From: Deltaproteobacteria bacterium RBG_13_52_11
Lineage (GTDB): Bacteria > Desulfobacterota > B13-G15 > RBG-16-54-18
Direction of reading: 5' to 3'
Length of the DNA: 17,072 nt
NCBI GenBank assembly: GCA_001797745.1
Contig: MGQF01000069.1
Coordinates: forward strand, 13,145-30,216
Part shown: in pieces, positions 7,283 through 13,530 of the stretch
Position numbering within the stretch: the stretch's first letter is position 1
Layout of the letters: every line of letters begins with the position of its first letter
The notes under the pieces: generated by a model
Seen by the model: only the letters and a program-made list of their open reading frames with translations
What the model was told of the DNA's origin: nothing
Database searches by the model: none
Program-made: the position numbers and the translations under genes

Positions 7283-7407
7283 ATCCCCTCCTTGGCATCC
7301 GCTAAAAGCCCCTCAGGATCAGCCCCCTCCCCCAGCGCCTTATCGACAAATGCTAAGGCCTCTGCTTCCTTCAAATCTGATAACAATGTCATCAATTTCC
7401 CTGCCAT
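7279..7407 (-). CDS. Corrinoid protein 1, N-terminal helical-cap fragment (42 residues)
   Basis: ATG 7407 with GAGGAG nine bases upstream opens a 42-codon frame reading MAGKLMTLLSDLKEAEALAF, then VDKALGEGADPEGLLADAKE, then GM and TGA. This matches the helical N-terminal domain of corrinoid proteins, where a GM (or AM) is followed by two residues and VG. The continuation NIVGQRF lies in the frame of the 6767-7282 ORF. It is either the first half of a gene broken by a two-base insertion or, less likely, a separately made cap domain. Being short, it is easily missed. Confidence 0.7.
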   Translation of the reverse strand: MAGKLMTLLSDLKEAEALAFVDKALGEGADPEGLLADAKEGM

Positions 7408-7498
7408 AGCTATACTCTCCTCTGTAAATGGTTGATAAAGAACCTCATGCCATTAATTGGACACAAGGAAATGGCCGATGTATATGTTGACTGTCTGA

Positions 7499-7573
7499 TC
7501 AGCGGTAAACGCCATACTCTCCGGCAAAAGCATCATGAAACTTCTCTCAGGCGTGGGCCAGGTTGTCATACAG
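7499..7573 (-). pseudogene. Relic of a third UroD-type methyltransferase gene, internally deleted
   Basis: 25 codons read LYDNLAHA*EKFHDAFA and then GEYGVYR followed by TGA. The first part matches YDKLAHAWEKFHDDFA at residues 84-100 of the 7651-8994 protein (with Trp changed to a stop). The last part matches the final residues of both UroD-type proteins (EYGVYK and stop). The nucleotide block 7523-7570 matches 8695-8742 with 3 differences in 48. About 340 internal codons of a normal gene are missing. It cannot encode an enzyme. It sits 77 bases after the end of methyltransferase gene 2 and before the split corrinoid gene. Confidence 0.7.
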
Positions 7574-7650
7574 GTGGTGTGCGGGGGCATTCTGATATTT
7601 TTTGCAAACGTTAAATTCTCAGAAATGACATTCGGTCTCCGGCCCATCCC

Positions 7651-8994
7651 TCACTTATACACACCATATTCTCTTGAAAAGTCTATCATGGCCTTGACAT
7701 TTTCTGCTTTGGCCCCCTGCATACCAGCACCGGTTGAAAGGATAAAACTACCATCTTTCCCGGCCGTGTCGATCAGATTTTTGCAATAGTCTTTCACGTC
7801 ATCGGGCGTACCGGCGCAGAGCAGGGTCAGGGGTACATTCCCCGCAATACAGGACACCGTGCCGACAGTCTCCTTTGCCCGGACCATGTCCGTTGCGTCG
7901 AACCACCAGACAACTTTACCCTTAGGGAGATCGCTAATGACTTCAAGACGCTGATTATAACCTCCCTCGGCAAATAGCTGTGGGACCATCCCTTCATCGA
8001 TCAAACCGATGATAACCTTCCTTAAGGTCGGCCAATAAAAGGTCTTGAACTGCTCGTCTGACATAAAACCATCAGCCCCCTTATGAAGCGGCATAAAGGG
8101 CATGATATGACCGGCGGCTCTGCACACTGCTGCACCGAGTTTAATCATAAAAGGTGTTATCCTTTCACAGGCCTCTATGAGCTTATCCGGGTTGCGAAAC
8201 ATGTCGGTTAATACACCTCGCGTTCCCCTGAGGCTGTCGCCGATGGCATCAAAAGGCGCCTTCGAAAACCCCGCCGAAAAGGACGGGTATCCTTTACCCA
8301 TGATCGATGCACTGACGCGGCTCATAACGGAATGCCACTTGGTGGTTTCATCCCCCGCCTCACTAAGCTTGTGGAATACTGATTTTACATCCTCCATGCC
8401 AAAAGGTATGACTGCCGGCGGCACAAGTGGCATCTCATGTACGGGCGGTAATAGTGGCATTTTCTCCAAGGGCTTTAATTCACCAAAGATCCGTGGGAAG
8501 TAGACAGTGAGGAAAAACCCAGTCGGATCATCGATCAAATCCTGGTACTCTTCTGCCTTCATATACTCGCCTTCTACAAACTGGTATTGCTGGTCTTTTC
8601 TTAGGCCATTCCCAGCCCACCGGTACAGTTTGAAACCCAGCATATCGAGCACCTTTCCTGGGACAACAGTCCGAGGACTATTAAAGAAATCGGGGGCAAA
8701 ATCATCATGAAACTTCTCCCAGGCGTGGGCCAGTTTGTCATAATCATACATGGCCTCGTACCAGCTGATGCCGGCATATTCGATGGGGAAATGCCCTACT
8801 GAGGGGCATATGGGAATACGCGCGGGCACCTTGTTCATTTGAATCACATCTTTGATAAGGGTTACTCGTTCCTTATAGGCCGCTTCAGCCTCTGGGCTTT
8901 TAAATGGGATATTCCCCCCCGATAGCCAGGTCTGAAATCTTTCTTCTTGCTTTTTCTCCGCGCCAGGAGACAGTTCCATCCATCGTTTCTTCAT
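7651..8994 (-). CDS. UroD-family corrinoid methyltransferase 2
   Basis: A 447-residue full-length member of the UroD superfamily branch associated with corrinoid proteins, the intact paralogue of the 5510-6715 product. Family landmarks: ISWYEAMYDYDKLAHAWEKF at 76-95, QFVEGEYMKAEEY at 138-150, GDSLRGTRGVLTDMFRNPDK at 252-271, MPLHKGADGFMSDEQF at 301-316 with His304, FAEGGYNQRLE with Glu343, LLCAGTPDDV with Cys393, and ENVKAMIDFSREYGVYK at the end. As in paralogue 1, the H-x-C zinc motif of MtaA-type enzymes is replaced by His-Lys-Gly. It should act in the cytosol, moving a methyl group between a small molecule and a corrinoid protein; the substrate is unknown. GGGAGG lies 8 bases before ATG 8994, and the ATGA overlaps the end of a decayed corrinoid frame. 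It lies in the same operon as the TRAP transporter, which suggests its substrate is imported. Confidence 0.88.
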   Translation of the reverse strand: MKKRWMELSPGAEKKQEERFQTWLSGGNIPFKSPEAEAAYKERVTLIKDVIQMNKVPARIPICPSVGHFPIEYAGISWYEAMYDYDKLAHAWEKFHDDFAPDFFNSPRTVVPGKVLDMLGFKLYRWAGNGLRKDQQYQFVEGEYMKAEEYQDLIDDPTGFFLTVYFPRIFGELKPLEKMPLLPPVHEMPLVPPAVIPFGMEDVKSVFHKLSEAGDETTKWHSVMSRVSASIMGKGYPSFSAGFSKAPFDAIGDSLRGTRGVLTDMFRNPDKLIEACERITPFMIKLGAAVCRAAGHIMPFMPLHKGADGFMSDEQFKTFYWPTLRKVIIGLIDEGMVPQLFAEGGYNQRLEVISDLPKGKVVWWFDATDMVRAKETVGTVSCIAGNVPLTLLCAGTPDDVKDYCKNLIDTAGKDGSFILSTGAGMQGAKAENVKAMIDFSREYGVYK

Positions 8995-9185
8995 TTTATT
9001 TGCCTCCCATTCACTTTTATGCCAGGGGTAACACCCTCCATGGTATACTTGTCAATAGCATCGGACCCGCCATGCTGTGCTGAGTTTATCACAAGGGCTC
9101 GGGCCGAAAGTATGAAAGCTCGATCTTATTTGATTCTTTCCTGGGCAGCGTTTTCAGATAAGGATTTTAAAAGTTCCTCTTGAAT
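8991..9185 (-). pseudogene. Probable relic of a corrinoid-protein gene, internally deleted
   Basis: The 65-codon stretch from 9185 to 8991 has a ribosome site (AGGAG) at its head but ATT where ATG would be expected. It has one in-frame TAA after 19 codons and a final TGA overlapping the ATG of methyltransferase gene 2. Its start (QEELLKSLSENAAQERIK) resembles corrinoid N-termini. Its end, GSDAIDKYTMEGV then TPGIKVNG, matches 10 of 21 positions without gaps to the C-terminus of corrinoid protein 2 (GADAFGKDAMEGV then NLAKKWIG). The B12-binding core is absent. An alternative reading is that the end is instead a helical-cap segment (EGxTPGIK pattern). Either way it is short and broken. Confidence is moderate because the match is short. 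Confidence 0.45.
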
Positions 9186-9229
9186 ATTCTCCTATGTCAC
9201 CTTCACGTTCTGCCGTATATGCTCTCATC

Positions 9230-10531
9230 TCATCTGTAGAAAACCGAAGGAAGCCAGAGAGCCAGCTGTGGAAAGAAAAACAACAGACCCCAAACGAGCA
9301 TGAGGGAGATCAAAAATGGCATGACACCCTTGTAAATAGTGCCCAAGGGTACCTTGGTTATATTTTTCACCACGAATACGCAGATGGCCACCGGCGGGAT
9401 GACAACGCCGATCATGAGGACAACGGCGATCACCATCCCGAACCATATAGGATTGAAGCCGAGCTTGAGGACTGCAGGATAAAAGATGGGGGTAGCAACA
9501 ATCATAAAGGTCAGGTCATCAATGAAGGAACCCCCAAGTAGGTAAACAATACAGATTAAAATCAAAATCAGGTAGCGGTTGATGGGGAGCGTCACGAGCG
9601 ACTCTGCGATTTGTTGCGGGATGTTGGTTATAGCGATAAAGTGGCCGAGTATGGTGGAGCCGGCGATGAGCATGAGGATCATTATGGCGGTGCGGAGGGC
9701 CTCTCGCACTGACTTGACGTAGCTCTTGAAGGTTAAATCACGCTTTACGACCGCCAGCAGGAGAACCGCAAAGGTGCCGACTGCTCCTGCCTCCGTGGGG
9801 GTAAAAAAACCTTGCACGATCCCGGCGACGACCAGGACAAAGACAAGGAAGACCCAGAACACCTCGGGGAGGGAGCGTATCCTCGCATTCCACGTGGATC
9901 GTTTGGACGTGCGCGCGATACCGGGATTGATTTTTACCCATCCGTAAATGGTGCCGATCCACAACAGGGCAATGATCAGTCCCGGGATGATGCCGGCGAG
10001 AAAGAGCTGTCCGATGGACTGTTCTGTGATAATGCCGAATATGATGAGCGTGACGCTCGGTGGTATGATGACGCCGAGGGTCCCAACGGTTGCAACGATC
10101 CCCGTAGAAAGCTTTATGTCGTAACCATACCGGTTCATCTCAGGGATCGCGACGCCGGCAAAGGTTGCTGAGGTAGCTGCTGATGAGCCGCAAATAGCTT
10201 TAAAACCTGTTGCTCCTATAACGGTGGCCATCGCCAGACCGCCGGGGATATGGCCGATAAATTTGTTGGCCGCGTTATAGAGTCTGCTAGCTATGCCGGC
10301 ATTGAAGCCGATCTGCCCCATCAAAATGAAAAGCGGAAAGACCGTATACCCGTAATTTGTTATGACCTCATACACATCTCGCGAGAGAAGGCTCGTCGCG
10401 GAATGAAAGCCGTTGAGGTAGCCAAAACCCGCAAAGCCGACCAGCGCCATGGCAAAGCCTAACTCTATCCCCGTTGCGAAAAGGAGGAGCAGTACCGTAA
10501 GACCTATGATGCCTATAATCATCTCATTCAT
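9230..10531 (-). CDS. dctM: TRAP transporter large permease DctM
   Basis: 433 residues, hydrophobic throughout, the normal size and composition for the 12-13-helix DctM subunit that forms the sodium-coupled transport path in the inner membrane. Typical segments: LFILMGQIGFNAGI near 90, GATGFKAICGSSAATSATFA near 130 with the SG/SS-rich substrate loop, GTLGVIIPPSVTLIIFGI near 170, FFTPTEAGAVGTFAVLL near 245, and IPPVAICVFVVKNI near 385. Its start overlaps the end of dctQ by 8 bases, so the two are translationally coupled; GGAGGGG lies just before the ATG. It is followed by the decayed corrinoid frame and the methyltransferase genes, all on the same strand. Assignment is firm; the ligand is set by DctP and is unknown. 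Confidence 0.93.
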   Translation of the reverse strand: MNEMIIGIIGLTVLLLLFATGIELGFAMALVGFAGFGYLNGFHSATSLLSRDVYEVITNYGYTVFPLFILMGQIGFNAGIASRLYNAANKFIGHIPGGLAMATVIGATGFKAICGSSAATSATFAGVAIPEMNRYGYDIKLSTGIVATVGTLGVIIPPSVTLIIFGIITEQSIGQLFLAGIIPGLIIALLWIGTIYGWVKINPGIARTSKRSTWNARIRSLPEVFWVFLVFVLVVAGIVQGFFTPTEAGAVGTFAVLLLAVVKRDLTFKSYVKSVREALRTAIMILMLIAGSTILGHFIAITNIPQQIAESLVTLPINRYLILILICIVYLLGGSFIDDLTFMIVATPIFYPAVLKLGFNPIWFGMVIAVVLMIGVVIPPVAICVFVVKNITKVPLGTIYKGVMPFLISLMLVWGLLFFFPQLALWLPSVFYR

Positions 10532-11006
10532 ATTGACCCCTCCATATCCTTACGATTTCGAATATAAAGACTAAACATTCAAGCAAACAACAAACCCCGA
10601 CGCCGTAGACGATAGGGTAAAAGGGCAACTTGATGGTGGGAGAAACTTCCCCTGTTGCATGATACCCCGCCCCGACTATGAACAGGTTATACCCTATAAA
10701 TGCAAACAGAATGATGCACAGCACGCGTGTGAACATGTTCATCACGTTCTTGCCCCTCTTAGAGAATCTCTCCAGCAGGAACTCCATGAACACATGCCCT
10801 TTGTCCAAAGAAACCTGGGGTATCCCGAAGCCGATTACGAGCGCCAGTAAGAGGGAAACGATTTCGTACGTCCCGACAAAGGGATAACCGCTTGCTCTCA
10901 GGAGCACATCGGCAACGGTCAAGAACATCATAACGGTGAGCGCTATGCCAGCGATGTAGTTCATGAGTTTACTTGTGAATCGGGCAATATCGAATGGACT
11001 AGCCAT
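10524..11006 (-). CDS. dctQ: TRAP transporter small permease DctQ
   Basis: 160 residues with four hydrophobic segments (about 17-37, 45-65, 90-112 and 130-152), as in four-helix DctQ subunits that scaffold DctM in the inner membrane. The family-typical first loop VADVLLRASGYPFVGTYEIV is present. AGGGAGG lies about five bases before ATG 11006. The end overlaps dctM by 8 bases. A 250-base spacer holding a long stem-loop separates it from dctP upstream, an arrangement that could let the binding protein be made in excess over the membrane subunits. Confidence 0.92.
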   Translation of the reverse strand: MASPFDIARFTSKLMNYIAGIALTVMMFLTVADVLLRASGYPFVGTYEIVSLLLALVIGFGIPQVSLDKGHVFMEFLLERFSKRGKNVMNMFTRVLCIILFAFIGYNLFIVGAGYHATGEVSPTIKLPFYPIVYGVGVCCLLECLVFIFEIVRIWRGQYE

Positions 11007-11111
11007 CTTCCCTCCCTATATGTTGTATTAAAACTTTTTTATTCAAAAACGCCCCCGTCTAAATTACCAAAACGGAATAAAAACTGAATTCATCTCTACG
11101 CTTGCCATTGT

Positions 11112-11191
11112 GTGAAGCAGCCTATCTCGCAAATGTCGTCACATGACCAAATCCGCTGTCGGATTCGCGCCGTAGAGATAGGCTGCTTCAC
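11112..11191. repeat. Long stem-loop (17-bp perfect inverted repeat) between dctP and dctQ
   Basis: GTGAAGCAGCCTATCTC at 11112-11128 is exactly complementary to 11175-11191, with 46 bases between. The loop contains a second perfect hairpin (AATCCG, CTGT, CGGATT, 11150-11165) and a small one (ATGT/ACAT, 11133-11144), so the whole 80 bases can fold into a branched structure. There is no T-run on either strand, so it is not a classical terminator. It could be a REP- or MITE-like element, or an mRNA-stabilising structure at the 3' end of dctP. No second copy was noticed in this window. Confidence 0.8.
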
Positions 11192-11256
11192 GTCCCTTAA
11201 TAATAGCAATCCTCTTCTTCATCTCAGGTGGTTAGAATGTTCTCTAAATTCCTTAA

Positions 11257-12324
11257 CTAAAATACTGATGGGATTCCTTTCTTTTTTTGCTCTTTGTGCC
11301 AGAATTCGATACGCTCTCTGATGTATTTCATCCACTCATCAATCTCGGCCTCTTTATATCCTTTGGAGACCATATTCTTTTTATAATCTCCAATGGTTGG
11401 CTCGACAGCCTTTACCCATTTGGCAGCCTCGGCATCGGAAAGATATATCATCTTCCCACCCTTGCTCGTGAACAAGTCTCGTCCCTCTATATCCATCTGA
11501 TCCCACAGGGCCGCCTGCTTTTCTCTGGCTTCGGATGCCACCTCGGTGAATATCTTCTGAATGTCCGGGGACAGGGCATCCCACTTGCCCTTGTTCATGA
11601 CAAAATAGAAGGTAATACCCGTTCCGAGCTGCCAATCTGCCGTAACGTACTTTGTCACCTCTGCGAACTTCCAGTACTTGAGCGTGGAAAGATCCACGGT
11701 AACCCCATCGATGACACCCCTTCTCATGGAGTCATAGACATCCGGCATTTGCAGGGGCATCGGCAGGCCACCCAGCGCCTTGATGATGTCACTCATCTGC
11801 CCCACGGCCCTGATCTTGAGGCCTTTGAAGTGCTTCAGGCTCTTGACGGGTTTGCTGGTGGTCTGAAGGATAATTGGTCCTGAAGTGGTCAAATACAGAA
11901 CGTACGTATCATTCCACTCACGCGGTTTGTATTTGTTAAAGAAATCCGTGGCCACCGCTGTCGCTGTCCAACCGCTCGGGAACCCGAGAGGCAGATCGAA
12001 TACCTCCGTCACCGGGAAGCGCCCCCGTGTATATTGAATGTGGGAAAAACCCAAGTCTGAGATGCCCGTGACCACGCCGTCGTACATCTTGACCGGATTA
12101 AGAAGCGTGCCGCCGTCATAGTACGTGATCTCCACCTGCCCGTTGGTCCGCTTCTTAATCTCCTCGCAAAACCAGCCGGTGAGGAGCGACATCGGGTGAG
12201 TGGTTGGGAGGTAATTGGCGGCCTTTAGCTTGATGACCTTCGCCGCCTGCACAAAGGAGTTGGTCGCGACAACGAAAGTAACTACAACCAATACTGCCAG
12301 TAAAAACGTGATGCTCTTTCTCAT
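11257..12324 (-). CDS. dctP: TRAP transporter solute-binding protein DctP
   Basis: 355 residues, the periplasmic binding protein that delivers the substrate to DctQM. A Sec signal peptide covers residues 1-27: MRK, a hydrophobic core to about residue 20, and VQA before the likely cut at A27/A28. The mature part shows DctP landmarks: LGFSHIQYTRGRFP near 91-104, FKGLKIRAVG near 166-175 with the conserved ligand-binding Arg172 that usually holds a carboxylate, VYDSMRRGVIDGV near 196-208 and FYFVMNKGKWDALSPDIQ near 239-256. AAGGAGG lies 6 bases before ATG 12324. It is preceded by the corrinoid gene at 12602 with a 277-base spacer and followed by a long stem-loop before dctQ. Its placement between methyl-transfer genes suggests the ligand is the methyl donor or a related acid; that is inference. 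Confidence 0.93.
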   Translation of the reverse strand: MRKSITFLLAVLVVVTFVVATNSFVQAAKVIKLKAANYLPTTHPMSLLTGWFCEEIKKRTNGQVEITYYDGGTLLNPVKMYDGVVTGISDLGFSHIQYTRGRFPVTEVFDLPLGFPSGWTATAVATDFFNKYKPREWNDTYVLYLTTSGPIILQTTSKPVKSLKHFKGLKIRAVGQMSDIIKALGGLPMPLQMPDVYDSMRRGVIDGVTVDLSTLKYWKFAEVTKYVTADWQLGTGITFYFVMNKGKWDALSPDIQKIFTEVASEAREKQAALWDQMDIEGRDLFTSKGGKMIYLSDAEAAKWVKAVEPTIGDYKKNMVSKGYKEAEIDEWMKYIRERIEFWHKEQKKKGIPSVF

Positions 12325-12467
12325 CTCGTACCTCCTTGCAGTTTAAGATTATTTTATAGCTTTTTCACACACTTTTCCATACGCATACAAACAAGCTCTA
12401 TATCGTTTCGGAACCACCTCCTCTCTTTGTTGATGGTTCATAATAAAACAAAGCTACCGCCCACAGA

Positions 12468-12527
12468 ACGGGGCTTCCCGCTATTAAATCAAATGCCCCT
12501 TGCCCCGTCCCGTCTACGGGACGGGGC
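12468..12527. repeat. GC-rich palindromic intergenic element
   Basis: An 11-bp perfect hairpin (GCCCCGTCCCG, loop TCTA, complement; 12502-12527) is preceded by a further ACGGGGC (12468-12474) that could alternatively pair with 12502-12508. It lies in the 277-base gap between corrinoid gene 2 and dctP, otherwise A/T-rich. No T-run follows on either strand, so a simple rho-independent terminator is unlikely. It could be a REP-type repeat or an attenuating or processing structure. Confidence 0.65.
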
Positions 12528-12601
12528 TTGCGTAGCACGCTCTGGCCAAGAGATTCTTAAAATTGGCATTCCCCTTAGTAAACACTGTACTCCGTTTTAT
12601 C

Positions 12602-13234
12602 CTATTTCGTACCAATCCACTTTTTAGCCAGGTTAACGCCTTCCATGGCATCCTTGCCAAAGGCATCGGCCCCGGCATATTTCCTTACCGTTTCGCTCAT
12701 CTGACCGCCGCCGATCATGATTTTTACGCTGTCACGTAAGCCAGCTTCCTCGATGGTCTGAACCGTATTCTTCATGGAGTCGTAGGCGAGGGTGAGAAGA
12801 CCGCTCATACCCACGACCTGAGGTTTAAAGTCCTTGATCGCTTCTACAAATGTGCTGGGTGGAACGTCAATGCCGATGTCGCGTACCTCAAAGCCATTAG
12901 CACTAAGCAGAAAGGTAACGATATCCTTTCCGATGTCATGGATATCCCCTTCCACAGTCCCAATGAGCACCTTACCCCGCTTTTGCAAGACCCTCTCCCC
13001 TCTCATCTTCGGCTTGACCATCTCAGAGATCTGCCTCAACATCTCGCCAGCCATCATCAACTCAGGAAGAAAATATTCACCCACCTCAAATCTCTTCCCG
13101 ACTGTCTCCATGGCCTTGGTACAATCATCCAGAATCTTAATAGGGTCCTCACCATTTTCTACCAAAGACTTGGCTATCTCGATGGCCTCATTCTCCCTCA
13201 TATTGGTCATGGCACCCACTAATTTCTCTGACAT
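12602..13234 (-). CDS. Corrinoid protein 2 (MtaC/MtbC-like methyltransferase cognate), intact
   Basis: 210 residues, normal length. Residues 1-90 form the helical cap (DDCTKAMETVGKRFEVGEYF, then LPELMMAGEML). Residues 90-210 form the Rossmann-like B12 domain with the lower-axial-ligand motif Asp97-x-His99-x-x-Gly102 (EGDIHDIGKD), IGIDVPPSTFVEA, SGLLTLAYDSM (Ser145) and IMIGGGQ (residues 172-178). It carries a cobalamin whose cobalt accepts and donates methyl groups in the cytosol. It is the first gene after the minus-strand promoter at 13302-13329, with AAGGAG seven bases before ATG 13234, and leads the TRAP/methyltransferase series. It is the intact close relative of the broken 6767-7407 gene and probably partners the UroD-type and AcsE/MtrH-like enzymes here. 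Confidence 0.93.
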   Translation of the reverse strand: MSEKLVGAMTNMRENEAIEIAKSLVENGEDPIKILDDCTKAMETVGKRFEVGEYFLPELMMAGEMLRQISEMVKPKMRGERVLQKRGKVLIGTVEGDIHDIGKDIVTFLLSANGFEVRDIGIDVPPSTFVEAIKDFKPQVVGMSGLLTLAYDSMKNTVQTIEEAGLRDSVKIMIGGGQMSETVRKYAGADAFGKDAMEGVNLAKKWIGTK

Positions 13235-13300
13235 GTATATTCTCCTTCTGGATTCCGTTTAACTAGACCCAAGGATGTAATAATGAAAAATTTAACTACT

Positions 13301-13318
13301 CTATATAGTTATATATAG
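13301..13318. promoter_or_regulatory. Likely operator of the GntR-type regulator (site 1)
   Basis: CTATATA, GTTA, TATATAG: a perfect 7-4-7 inverted repeat covering the -10 and spacer of the minus-strand promoter. Thirteen bases of it (13305-13317, ATAGTTATATATA) recur at 13505-13517 in the regulator's own promoter. Binding by the adjacent GntR protein is inferred from position. Confidence 0.6.
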
Positions 13319-13329
13319 AACTTTGTCAA
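13302..13329 (-). promoter_or_regulatory. Promoter of the corrinoid/TRAP/methyltransferase operon
   Basis: TTGACA (13329-13324, perfect -35), 16 bases, then TATATA (13307-13302). It lies about 68 bases before ATG 13234. The spacer and -10 coincide with the inverted repeat at 13301-13318, so a bound repressor would block it. Confidence 0.72.
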
Positions 13330-13470
13330 GGGAAATCTTAATCCAGGATAAATTAAATAATCAATAATAATATTAATAAGATATAATTGCCAACCGCATG
13401 GGTGACGATCTTGTTTGAAGCGTATTACTGGGTTTATTTCCCGTGCGACGCTCAAATGAGGGTCGATTAC

Positions 13471-13496
13471 GTCCTTTATCAAGGACTTGACGTCAA
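13471..13496. promoter_or_regulatory. Hairpin and adjoining palindrome at the regulator promoter
   Basis: GTCCTT, TATC, AAGGAC (13471-13486) is a perfect 6-bp hairpin. It is directly followed by the 10-base palindrome TTGACGTCAA (13487-13496), whose first six bases are the -35 element of the GntR gene promoter. This could be a second regulator's site; function is unproven. Confidence 0.4.
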
Positions 13497-13515
13497 TTAA
13501 GTTAATAGTTATATA
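13487..13515 (+). promoter_or_regulatory. Promoter of the GntR regulator operon
   Basis: TTGACG (13487-13492), 17 bases, then TATATA (13510-13515). Transcription would start near 13522, only about 9 bases before the first possible ATG (13531) and about 42 before the second (13564), which favours the later start or a near-leaderless mRNA. Confidence 0.68.
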
Positions 13516-13517
13516 TA
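13502..13517. promoter_or_regulatory. Likely operator of the GntR-type regulator (site 2)
   Basis: Matches site 1 at 14 of 16 positions, including 13 in a row (13505-13517), and overlaps the -10 of the regulator promoter. The left half is less symmetric than in site 1. Suggests autoregulation together with control of the divergent operon. Confidence 0.55.
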
Positions 13518-13530
13518 CCACTAGCAAACC

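Noticed and set aside
6752..7435. 227-codon plus-strand frame across corrinoid gene 1
   Set aside because: The opposite strand encodes clear corrinoid-protein sequence on both sides of the frameshift; the plus frame has no recognisable domain.
7453..7647. 64-codon minus-strand frame starting MGRRPNVISE
   Set aside because: The frame is open, but the UroD-like residues lie in a different frame of the same strand, so it is a shadow of the relic.
5510..8994. Heme-pathway uroporphyrinogen decarboxylase (hemE)
   Set aside because: Both proteins are 45-90 residues longer than typical HemE and lie among corrinoid genes, and no other heme gene is near.
9194..9541. Plus-strand frames inside dctM
   Set aside because: Charged, low-complexity translations antisense to a typical membrane permease.
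11112..11191. Integron attC site
   Set aside because: The branched fold invites it, but the core RYYYAAC/GTTRRRY boxes are absent and no integrase is present.
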